DNA from: Paenibacillus eucommiae | Lineage (GTDB): Bacteria; Bacillota; Bacilli; Paenibacillales; NBRC-103111 | Assembly: GCF_017874215.1 (NCBI RefSeq) | Contig: NZ_JAGGLB010000016.1 | Coordinates: 148,122 to 212,121, forward strand | Reading direction: 5' to 3' | DNA: 64,000 nt | In this document: positions 17,906-27,200 of the stretch, in pieces | Position numbering within the stretch: position 1 is the stretch's first letter | Layout: every line of letters begins with the position of its first letter | Position numbers and translations under genes: made by a program | The notes under the pieces: model-generated | What the model saw: the letters and a program-made list of their open reading frames with translations, nothing else | Told to the model about the DNA's origin: nothing | The model's database searches: none

Positions 17906-20900
17906 ATGAGTAGAACATTCAAACGCGGTTTGTCCATCATCATGACTATTTGTATAATGATCACAACGATTCTGCCTTTAGGCTCAACGGTTTTGGGCAA
18001 CAGTCCTAAGCCGGATGACTATGGTGGTCTGGATCAGTCTGATCTGGCAGGACATTGGGCAAAGCCTGTTATGGGCAAATGGATTAACCAAGGACTTATA
18101 CAAGGCTACGGAGATAACGAGTATCGTCCGGATCGGTTAGCTACAAGAGCTGAGTTTGTTGTGTTGATGAATCAAATTTTTCAGTGTGCTCAAAGCACAG
18201 GGGGCCAACCTTTCGCGGATGTACAAACCAATGCGTGGTATGCGGAGGACGTTTCCAACATATATGCCGCAGGCATCATTGAAGGTGTGGGCGGTGGCAA
18301 GTTCGAGCCAGAAGCACAAATTTCACGCGAGGATGCAGCGGTCATTGTGGCCAGAGCCTTCCGCATCGCTTTCAACAGCAAGGATAATCAAGGAACAGCA
18401 GTAGCAGAATTTACAGATTACAACCAGATCTCTTCCTATGCGCTTGAGGCTGTAACAGGATTACAGGCGGGCGGCTATATTCAGGGGCGAGAGAATCAGC
18501 AATTTGTTCCTAAAGGTAAGATCACCCGGGCAGAAATTGTGCAGTTGATCGATAACGTAATGGGAACGCTAATTAATGAGCCAGGAACGGATAGCAGTGA
18601 AGTTGCCGGAAATTTAGTTGTGAATACGGATGGCGTTACGCTGAAAGATAAGGTTATATCCGGTGATTTGTATGTAACCCAAGGTGTCGGAGAAGGTGAC
18701 CTGATTCTCGAGGGCGTTACAGTGAAAGGGAACATGTATGTGATGGGCGGTGGCATAAACAGTATCATCGTTCGGAACTCACTGCTACAAGGAATACTCG
18801 TCATAAACAAATGGAACGGACAAGTGAGAATTGCGGTTTCGGGGACGACGGAAATAGCACAAACCATGATGCTATCCGGAGGAATTCTGGAGGAAAGCGA
18901 ACTCGCAACTCCTGAAAGCGGCTTTATAGATGTTGAGGTGAACATTCCTGATACTGTGCAGCCCAAGGGTGTAAGTCTCAAAGGAACTTTCCGCAATGTG
19001 CTTAATACTGCGAAAGGCCCAAGCATTGAACTGGAATTGAACTCAATCATCGGCACGTTGATAGTTGAGGCAGCGGCGCAGTTCAAAGGAAAAGGAACGG
19101 TTAAACTTGCCAAGCTTCATGTAAGTGGTGCTATGCTGGAGCAGTGGCCGGATGAAGTGAGCTTTGCAAGCGGAGTGTCAGCTACAATCGCTTCGCAATT
19201 AGTCACAGAGGATAAGCGTAAACAGGTAAAGGTTTCAAGCTTTGGCCCCTCTGCGGGTGGAGAATATGTAAGCCCATCCCCCACGCCGACCTTAAGTCCA
19301 CCGCTGCAAATTGTGGATAATAGTCAACCAGCAGCTGTGATAAGGGTGGCATTGAATGCAGATAATCAGACACAGGATGCGGCTGCCAAGCTGGCAGCTT
19401 ATGTGAAGAAGTCTACGGGAGCGGAGCTTCCGATTCTAATCGATGATCCTGCTTCAGTGGAAAGCCTGCCTGCCGGTATCGAGGTCGAAATCTATGTAGG
19501 TGCCCAGGGGCTCCCGACAGGTGAGGGTCAGACGAACCCGCTTGCCGGGATGGATGGGGACGGCTTCGTTATTCAGCAGCATGAAGTGCGTATTACGATT
19601 GCGGGTCCGACTGCATGGGGAACGGAGTTTGGCGTTGATGAATTTCTGGAGCGCTACTTAGGTGTCCGCTGGCTGGGACCAGGGGAAGATTGGGAGGATG
19701 TGCCGCAGCATGCCGATCTATCCGTGCCTGCAAATGATTTTATTCGTCAGGAGCCTGCCTTCTTCTCCCGTGAATATGATGTTCATGCTACGAATACTCC
19801 GGAGCGTGCAGACTGGGCTCGAAGCAATCGGATGCATGGACGCGTTGAATTCAAACATAATTTATTTAATTTGTTCCCGCCTGAGATATACAAGACTTCC
19901 AATCCGGACTTTTATCCGGCTGGAGCTTATCTGGACACGCATGGTGGCTGGCAGCCGTGTTTTACAGCAGAAGGGATTGTGGAAGAGGCCGTTAAGAACA
20001 TCAACGCCTATTTCGCAGCAAATCCGGAGGCTACCTCCTATTCACTAGGTGTGAATGACGGCTTGGCTAACGGAAGCGGTTATTGTGAGGATAATCCGAA
20101 CCATCCTGATTACCCGAATAAAGTCAATTCAGTCGGCTTTACCGATATGTCCGATATTTATTACAACTGGGTAAATGAAGTATCCAAAGGCGTGTTTGCT
20201 GTGAACCCGGATAAATATTTGGGACTCCTTGCGTATGTGGAGGTGTATGATCCGCCGACGAATATCACGCTTGATCCGCGGGTTATTGTTTATATTACAG
20301 ATGATCGTCTGTCTTGGGGAGACCCGAATCTAAAAACTGCAGGACATGAATTAACGGAAAATTGGGCGGAAGCAGCCCCGGGACTGGCCTTTTACGAATA
20401 CTTATTTGGAACACCTTATATGGTTCCGCGAACATACCTCCATATATTAGATGATAATTATAAATACGCCAAAGATGCAGGCGTTGTTGCGCATTATGCC
20501 GAGCTGGTGCCGAATTTTGGAGAAGGTCCGAAGCCATGGGTCACGACCCGATTACAGTGGGACCCGGAGCAGGATGTAAATGCTCTAACGAACGAATGGT
20601 ATGAACGTGTTGCGGGCACAGAGGCGGCTGCCGATTTGGCAGCGTACTATGAGATTTGGAGAGACTTCTGGGAAAACCGGATGTTCCAAACGAAGTGGTA
20701 TTCCGATTGGGCACAGTCAAATCCGCGTATGAACTATATGAGCTTCCTCGATGACAGTTATCTGAATGCAGTCACCCCTCAGGATATGGCGCTAAGCCGC
20801 AGCCTGCTGGAATCGGTTGTAGCGAAGGCTGTTACTGTCAAGCAAAAGAAGCGCGCCCAGGCGCTGCTGCGTTCATTCGAATACTACGAAGCATCTGCAA

Positions 20901-22771
20901 TAAGCCACAATGTGGAGGAAAGAGCTGTTCCTCTACCAACCGATGAGACGACGGCGCTAGCATTGGTGCAGACCGTCATGGAGAAAATAAGGCTCGCAGA
21001 AAAGCGGAAGGATTTAGTTGAGGCTTTCGCAGAGGATTCATTCCTCCAGCAAGCACTTAGTCCCTATTTTATTGGCACTAAAACCCTTGGAGGGTACTCG
21101 CGTATTTGGTCGGGTATAACCAAAAATGAAATGGACGCGATACTTTTCTGGCTGGAGCAAGAGGATGCACAAGGGGCAGTTCATCTGCTGCTCAATGATT
21201 TGTATCTGAATGATCAGGTAAGGTCTGTTCGCAGCTATGCCTACATCTTGTTAAGGAGTTCAGATCCCGAAGCGAGAAAGCTGATGAACGCCAATCCGGG
21301 CTTTGAGGTCGCTGGAACTACTGCAGATTTGGCCGATACATGGAGCTTGTGGCTGCATAATGGTCTTGAAATGAAGAGAACTGATGAAGTGAAAAAGAAT
21401 GGAGCCTACAGTATTAAGTCCAAAGGGATTAAATTAGGCGGTGTGATACAGTCGGTTGCGGTACAGCCCGGTGTTCATGAGATGTCATTTGCCTATTATT
21501 CGCCAGAAGGAACTACAGGCAAGGGAACGATTCGCATACAGATTGATCTCTGGAATGCGAAGAATGAATATGTCGGAACAGTTCAGCCGCAAATGAAGCG
21601 CATCGCAGATACTGCAGGAGATTGGGTAAGCATGTATTGGGCAGGTGAATTGCCAGAGGGTGTCGTTAGAGTGGAGGCTGATGCCATACTGGAAAATTTC
21701 GATGACGATCAGGTGGTCTACATTGACGATTTCTACCTCAACCGCTTGAGCCCGGACATATATGCCGACTATTCGAGAACGCGGATTAACGCGAATGCGT
21801 CCTTCGAAACAGCAGGTGCAACTCCTGAGACTACCGATGCTTGGAGCTATTGGGTGTATCAAGAGAATGGCACGATACAGAGGACCTCGGATGCGAAAAA
21901 GAGCGAAGCATATGGTCTCAAGGCCACAGGCATTGGTGTTGTTGGAGGTGTTTTTCAATCCGCAGAGGTTCAAGAAGGCCTTTATGAAATGTCCACCGCT
22001 TATTATTCACCAGAAGGATCAACAGGCAACGGCACCATTAAGCTTCAGTTGGAATTCTATGATGCGCAGAACAACTATATGAGTGATATTAGAACTGTTG
22101 CCAAGCGGGCTATCGCTTCTTCAGGGGTCTGGTCTAAACTAGAATGGATTGGAGAAATACCTGAAGGAGCAAGCAGAGTAAATATAGGTGTTATTCTGGA
22201 AAGTTTCGCTCCTGACCAGGTACTCTACGTGGACGATGCCTACTTCAACCGTTTGAGTCCGGATATACATGTCGAAAATCCGAAAACACCTATTAACGTG
22301 AATTCTTCCTTCGAAACAGCAGGTGCGACTCTAGAGACTAGCGATTATTGGGGTTACTGGATTTTTCAAGAAGATGGCATGATACAGAGAAGCACCGATG
22401 CGAAAAAGAGCGAAGCATATGGTCTCAAGGCCACAGGCATTGGAATCATTGGAGGTATTTTTCAATCCGTAACGGTTCAATCCGGTGTGTATGGAATGTC
22501 CGCCTCCTATTATTCACCAGAGGGATCAACAGGCAGTGGAACCATCCGGCTTCAGTTGGATCTCTATGATGCGGAGAACAATTTTGTGGGCGAAATAAAA
22601 CCTGCCGCTAAGCTCATTAGCAGCTCCGCTGGGGGCTGGTCTGAAATTGAATGGGTTGGAGAAATACCAGCAGGGGTAAGCAGAGTAAATATGAGTGTCC
22701 TTTTAGAAGCTTTCGATGCTGAACAGGAAATCTACTTGGATGATGTGAAATTTTGGCTAGGTGAAACATAA
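17906..22771 (+). CDS. SLH-anchored DUF4838 protein with three C-terminal carbohydrate-binding-like repeats
   Basis: 1,621 residues; GGGAGATG precedes the ATG. A signal peptide (SIIMTICIMITTILPLG) is followed by three SLH repeats at about 40-218 (GHWAKPVMGKW, GYGDNEYRPD), a beta-helix-like segment 231-445, a GH67-N-like domain 468-598 (TAWGTEFGVDEFLERYLGVRW), and a DUF4838-like core 615-1000 whose motifs (FKHNLFNLFPPE, FYEYLFGTPY, PNFGEGPK) recur in the protein at 533. The end is three tandem modules of about 160 residues (near 1128, 1291 and 1454), each closing with an acidic IDDFYL-type strand as in CBM4/9-like folds. It follows the SDR gene with no terminator between and ends at a strong terminator. 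Binding and possibly cleaving an extracellular glycan at the cell surface is inferred. Confidence 0.85.
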   Translation: MSRTFKRGLSIIMTICIMITTILPLGSTVLGNSPKPDDYGGLDQSDLAGHWAKPVMGKWINQGLIQGYGDNEYRPDRLATRAEFVVLMNQIFQCAQSTGGQPFADVQTNAWYAEDVSNIYAAGIIEGVGGGKFEPEAQISREDAAVIVARAFRIAFNSKDNQGTAVAEFTDYNQISSYALEAVTGLQAGGYIQGRENQQFVPKGKITRAEIVQLIDNVMGTLINEPGTDSSEVAGNLVVNTDGVTLKDKVISGDLYVTQGVGEGDLILEGVTVKGNMYVMGGGINSIIVRNSLLQGILVINKWNGQVRIAVSGTTEIAQTMMLSGGILEESELATPESGFIDVEVNIPDTVQPKGVSLKGTFRNVLNTAKGPSIELELNSIIGTLIVEAAAQFKGKGTVKLAKLHVSGAMLEQWPDEVSFASGVSATIASQLVTEDKRKQVKVSSFGPSAGGEYVSPSPTPTLSPPLQIVDNSQPAAVIRVALNADNQTQDAAAKLAAYVKKSTGAELPILIDDPASVESLPAGIEVEIYVGAQGLPTGEGQTNPLAGMDGDGFVIQQHEVRITIAGPTAWGTEFGVDEFLERYLGVRWLGPGEDWEDVPQHADLSVPANDFIRQEPAFFSREYDVHATNTPERADWARSNRMHGRVEFKHNLFNLFPPEIYKTSNPDFYPAGAYLDTHGGWQPCFTAEGIVEEAVKNINAYFAANPEATSYSLGVNDGLANGSGYCEDNPNHPDYPNKVNSVGFTDMSDIYYNWVNEVSKGVFAVNPDKYLGLLAYVEVYDPPTNITLDPRVIVYITDDRLSWGDPNLKTAGHELTENWAEAAPGLAFYEYLFGTPYMVPRTYLHILDDNYKYAKDAGVVAHYAELVPNFGEGPKPWVTTRLQWDPEQDVNALTNEWYERVAGTEAAADLAAYYEIWRDFWENRMFQTKWYSDWAQSNPRMNYMSFLDDSYLNAVTPQDMALSRSLLESVVAKAVTVKQKKRAQALLRSFEYYEASAISHNVEERAVPLPTDETTALALVQTVMEKIRLAEKRKDLVEAFAEDSFLQQALSPYFIGTKTLGGYSRIWSGITKNEMDAILFWLEQEDAQGAVHLLLNDLYLNDQVRSVRSYAYILLRSSDPEARKLMNANPGFEVAGTTADLADTWSLWLHNGLEMKRTDEVKKNGAYSIKSKGIKLGGVIQSVAVQPGVHEMSFAYYSPEGTTGKGTIRIQIDLWNAKNEYVGTVQPQMKRIADTAGDWVSMYWAGELPEGVVRVEADAILENFDDDQVVYIDDFYLNRLSPDIYADYSRTRINANASFETAGATPETTDAWSYWVYQENGTIQRTSDAKKSEAYGLKATGIGVVGGVFQSAEVQEGLYEMSTAYYSPEGSTGNGTIKLQLEFYDAQNNYMSDIRTVAKRAIASSGVWSKLEWIGEIPEGASRVNIGVILESFAPDQVLYVDDAYFNRLSPDIHVENPKTPINVNSSFETAGATLETSDYWGYWIFQEDGMIQRSTDAKKSEAYGLKATGIGIIGGIFQSVTVQSGVYGMSASYYSPEGSTGSGTIRLQLDLYDAENNFVGEIKPAAKLISSSAGGWSEIEWVGEIPAGVSRVNMSVLLEAFDAEQEIYLDDVKFWLGET

Positions 22772-22804
22772 ATCATATTCTGAAACCCTGATGGCCTCTA
22801 TCTC

Positions 22805-22844
22805 AAAGAAACCAGCTGCTTAATTGCACTGGTTTCTTTTTTTT
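22805..22844 (+). terminator. Terminator of the first SDR-SLH operon
   Basis: AAAGAAACCAG (22805-22815) pairs with CTGGTTTCTTT (22829-22839), followed by more T residues. Confidence 0.85.
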
Positions 22845-22993
22845 ATATTGAGGTAGAAGAAACTTTATGAAAAACAGTAGAAAATGCCTCTGTTATCCTG
22901 ATCAACACTTTCATAAACTATTTTACTAACGTGCTTAATGAACAGTCTTTATTAATATGCACTATAGAAATAAGCAGTGAAGTGAACAGGGTT

Positions 22994-23095
22994 ACAACTG
23001 CAGAAAAGAAAATTTGCCAAATAACGCAGAGTTTTTAAGGTGATTGTCTCGTTTATGCTTAATGGCACACCTAGTAATACCATTCCAAGGCGTAA
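22994..23095 (+). pseudogene. Decayed 5' fragment of a LacI-family gene
   Basis: These bases align with the start of the intact regulator at 15664. ACAACTGCAGAAAAG corresponds to its ATGACTGTAAGGAAA, so the start codon is lost. About 50 bases on, the frame reads VSFMLNGTPSNTIP against VSLALNNTPGSTIS in the intact protein. The two parts are out of phase, with the fragment two bases shorter, and nothing after about 23095 matches. The upstream 80 bases also match the intact promoter region (TCATAAACTATTTTACTAAC against TCATAAATTAATTTACTAAT). This is a remnant of a duplicated lacI whose neighbouring SDR copy survives. Confidence 0.7.
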
Positions 23096-23141
23096 ACTTG
23101 GGATGCATATGTTTTTCATTTTTTTCCTCCTTTCAGATGAA

Positions 23142-23188
23142 ATAAATAGATTTATGTATTGACAACATTAATAAAATTATTTTATATT
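23142..23188 (+). promoter_or_regulatory. Promoter and candidate operator of the second SDR-SLH operon
   Basis: ATAAAT-AG-ATTTAT (23142-23155) is a perfect palindrome touching TTGACA (23159-23164); TATATT at 23183-23188 gives an 18-base spacer. The layout copies that at 16821-16866, so one repressor could control both operons. Confidence 0.7.
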
Positions 23189-23418
23189 AAGGGTGCTACA
23201 TAAATAATGGTAAGGGGGGAGAAGAAACAGAGCTTACATATCGAACAGATTGGTTAGAAAAGGAAAGGGCAGGTGATATTTGCTCGGAAAATGGCTGCCT
23301 TAAACAGAAAAAGTAAAATTAAAATTTGTTATAAATGAAATCGCTTACATGAAGTGTGAATGTTTTGAAGCATCGATGTAAGACTACAGAAAAGATGCGT
23401 CATAGGAGGCCATACTAG

Positions 23419-24144
23419 ATGAAAGAAATGCTGCAAAATAAAGTAATTTGGGTAACTGGAGCAATGGGGTTAATTGGTTTGGCATCACTTGAGGTATTTC
23501 TTGCCAAGGGCGCATTCGTCTTTGGGACGGATATCCGGGACGATAAGGAAAGTCCTTACATTCAGCGCTTACGTGAAACATATGGCGGGAAGCTTGTGCT
23601 GTACGTTTCAGATGCTACAGATGAGCAGCAGGTGAAGGAAAGCGTGCTTAAATTGAAAGAAGAATTCGGACGCATTGATGGACTTTTTCATAATGTGTAT
23701 ACACAGATTTGGAAAGGCGTACGTGATTTGACCCTGCAGGAATGGGAAGCAGTCACCAATGGAACGCTCACCAGCACCTTTCTTGTCAATAAATACGCGA
23801 TTGCAGCCATGATTGAAACAGGTGGGGGATCGATAGTCAACACATCTTCTATCTTAGGGAAAGTTCCGGTGAAGAATACACCCGCGGCTTACAGTTCAGC
23901 GAAAGCAGCTGTCAATCACCTAACGAGCATTATTGCAGTTGAGTATGCCAAATACGGAATACGAGCCAACACAATTGTACCGGGAGATATCAAAAATGTC
24001 GACGACCTGCAAGATGTTAACAACCTGCTAGGACGTAGTGGGAGACCGGAGGAAGTCGCAGAACTTGCTGCTTTTCTGCTGTCTGACTCTTCTTCCTATA
24101 TGACAGGCTCCCTATATCCTATTGATGGGGGATTTAATCGTTGA
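23419..24144 (+). CDS. Short-chain dehydrogenase/reductase, copy 2
   Basis: 241 residues, aligning nearly end to end with the SDR at 16937 (both begin MK-ML-QNKVIWVTGAMGLIG) and clearly a paralogue. TAGGAGGC precedes the ATG as in copy 1. The nucleotide motif TGAMGLIG, the catalytic NTSSILG plus AAYSSAKAAVNHL, and the terminal YPIDGGF are all kept; one residue is missing in the KNVDDLQDVNN loop. It heads a probable operon with the two SLH genes at 24236 and 29861. Retention of both copies with intact catalytic residues suggests that both are used. Substrate unknown. Confidence 0.85.
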   Translation: MKEMLQNKVIWVTGAMGLIGLASLEVFLAKGAFVFGTDIRDDKESPYIQRLRETYGGKLVLYVSDATDEQQVKESVLKLKEEFGRIDGLFHNVYTQIWKGVRDLTLQEWEAVTNGTLTSTFLVNKYAIAAMIETGGGSIVNTSSILGKVPVKNTPAAYSSAKAAVNHLTSIIAVEYAKYGIRANTIVPGDIKNVDDLQDVNNLLGRSGRPEEVAELAAFLLSDSSSYMTGSLYPIDGGFNR

Positions 24145-24196
24145 TGGGAAAAGCAGAGACAGCGGAAATACTTTTGGAGATACTTTTGTTTACAAA

Positions 24197-24211
24197 AAGC
24201 AATCGATTACT
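24197..24211. promoter_or_regulatory. Near-consensus cre-like site
   Basis: AAGCAATCGATTACT departs from the cre consensus at one position (A for T at position 2). It lies 25 bases before the gene at 24236, in a place comparable to the site at 17821 in the first operon. Confidence 0.3.
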
Positions 24212-24235
24212 AATTGGTTAAAGGGAGATGATTAA

Positions 24236-27200
24236 ATGAGATATAGGATGCCTAAGCGGATAGTACCGCTATTGTTAACGATTTGCTTGCTTGTTTCAGC
24301 ATGGGGACCGTTCACGACTCTAGCCGCTGAAGAAGCGGGACGTTTGCAACAGACAGATTTAGCCGGTCATTGGGCGGAAAAGACGCTTGGCGAATGGTTG
24401 ACGAAGGGATGGATTCGCACGGATTCGGAGGGGTCTGTACAACCTGACCGTCCCATTCTCAGGGGAGAAATGATTGCTTTTGCAAACCGTGCTTTCGGTC
24501 TCACAGAAAAAGCAGACATTGCTTTCTCCGATTTATCTGTATCCGATTGGGAGTATGATGAAGTATCCATCGCTGTGAAGACCGGTTATATTCAAGGGTA
24601 TGAAGATGGAACTATTCGTGTGAGAAATAAGATTACACGACAAGAAATTGCGGCTCTAATTGCCGGGATGCTTGAATTACAGATGAACGCGGGACGAAAG
24701 CCAAACGAATCGGCAACTTTCAAGGATCATGCACAAATTGCAAGCTGGAGCGATAAGGCCGTTGCTTCGATGACTGCGCACAACATTATAGATGGTTACG
24801 AGGATGGCAGCTTTCGTCCGAATGAATGGGTGACTCGTGCTGAAGCGATCGTCATGCTGGATCGGGCAAAGTATCGCCAAGGCGATCAAATTATGGATGA
24901 GGCTGGCACCTTCGGGCCCAAGCATGTGATTCAAACGGTCAATGGCCAAGTCACTATAAAAGCTGGTGGAGTCAGTCTTAGAAACATGCTCATTAACGGA
25001 GATGTTGTTATTGATCCAAGCGTTGGAGTTGGCGAAATTATTTTGGATGGAGTCGAAGTTACGGGTATGGTAACTATTCGAGCCGGAAAAGTGAAGCTGT
25101 CTGGAACGCTAAGTAAAATAGAAGCTGCTTCTTCAGCTGTAGAAATCGACATCCAATCAGGTTCAATCAAAGAATTGCTTGTAACAGATAAAGCAGCCGG
25201 GGCAAAAGTAAACGTAAATCAACTGGCCCGTATCAGCAAGCTGGTACTCGATGGAACCGTAGACCTCAAAGGTCAGGGAGAAATTCAACAAGCGATTATT
25301 CATAAAGGTGCAGAAAAAAGTACATTTGATCGGCAACCGAATCGAAAAGAATCATCAGCTGCAAACAGCTACACACCTTCATACAGTTATGGCGGCAGTG
25401 GTTCAGGGGGGAACCCCCCAGTGATTGATCCAAATGAACAGCCAAGAAATCCTAAAGACGAAGAAGGGATTATGGACTGGAACAGCTCATTTGAAGAAGG
25501 AACGGGTGCTGAAGGAGTGCATTTTTGGACGACATTCTTCACAAAAGAAGCCGAAGGTTCTCGCATCCTTCGCAGCAGTGAGCAAGCTTTTTCCAATAGC
25601 TCCAGCATGAAGGCCGTAGCCGTACAATCGGGCGGGCTGTATCAAAACCTTCATCTCCAGCCCGGTAACTATAAAATTTCAGCCTCTTATTATGTTCCTC
25701 TCAGTTCATCCACAGAGGGAACGTTACAATTGTTTGTACAGTTCATGGATGACCGGGGGAAGTGGCTCCGTGAAGCGGTGTCAGAAGTAAGGCCATCTCA
25801 ATATGATAGGGGACAGTGGAATACGTTTCATTGGATCTTGCAAGTGCCTGAATCTATTTCCGGGAAGGCAGTTAAGATTGCTCAAATCGGGGTGGATCTG
25901 CAGGGGTTCAACGCTAATGAAATGATTTATTTAGATGACATTACACTCAGCAAATCAAGCAAAGCTCCTGTTTCTGTAAGTGTTGCGTCTGTAAATTCGG
26001 AAGCTGGCAGCATTCGTGTGACTTTGAATGAGGTGCCTGACAATCCACCGGCCATCAGGGATTTCAAGGTAACCCAAAAAATCGACAATGGTATTAGTTC
26101 AACGATTTATCCGGATAGCATCAATTGGGACGAAGCATCAAAAGTGGTTACGCTGACGTTTCCAGTCGTGGAAAAGACAGCAAATGAACAACGTGTTGTA
26201 TATGGTGCTGCTTATCGAGAAACGCTTGCAGTTCAAAGTGAAGAGGTGGTTATTCCAGCAGATCCTACGCAGTCGGTGATTGCTAATCCATCGTTTGAAG
26301 CATCGTTGGACGGCAACTGGGGGATCTGGATGGATCGGGAGTATAACTTTGCTGGTACGAGTATAGAGCGCAGTACTGATTTTGCTAAGAGCGGCGAATA
26401 CAGTTTGAAAGCAAGCGGTGTGAAAATAGGAGGTCCTTTTCAATATGTAACTGTTGTTCCAGGGAACTATAAGTTTAAGGCATCTTATTATACACCTGCT
26501 GGTACACAGACGGACGGTACGGTTAAGTTTTCTGTAAATTTCTATGACGCAGGCTATATCGGCACTATAACCGATGTGAAACATGATGTTCAAGATACGT
26601 CAGGAGAATGGAACACGATAGAATGGTCATTCGAAGTTCCGGAGACGTATAACGGCAGGACTGTGGAGCGCATTCAAATTGTTTTTAATTTGGAGGATTT
26701 CGTAGAAGAAGATGTGGTGTTTGTAGATGATCTTGGGTTGTTCCGTTTGGATGTTCAACCTATCGTTCAAATATCGGCCGTATCCGCAGAGAATGGAACG
26801 ATTCGGGCAGTATTGAATACGATTCCAGACAATCTGCCTGCTATTCAAGATTTCACAGTGAAGCAAACTGTTCAAGCAGGCATAGAAGTTGTTATTGAAC
26901 CTACCGCTATCGCATGGGACGAATCAACGCAAACTGTAACGTTGACGGTTCCGATAGTGGAGGAGACGGCAAATGAACAACGAGTTGTCTATCGTGTAGC
27001 TTATCAAGAAACACCTGCGATCGAAAGTAATGAAGTGGTGATTCCTGCGAGGCTGTTGATCATGAATCCATCGTTCGAAGCCTCATTGGATGGCAACTGG
27101 AGTATCTGGATGGATCGGGAGTATAACTTTGCTGGTACGAGTATAGAGCGCAGTACTGAGTTTGCTAAAACAGGCGAACACAGCTTGAAAGCCAGTGGTG

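Noticed and set aside
22952..23119. Minus-strand frame of 55 codons with a GGAGG-like site over the decayed lacI region
   Set aside because: It runs backwards through DNA that aligns with lacI on the plus strand and has no recognisable product; the apparent binding site is part of a pyrimidine-rich stretch.
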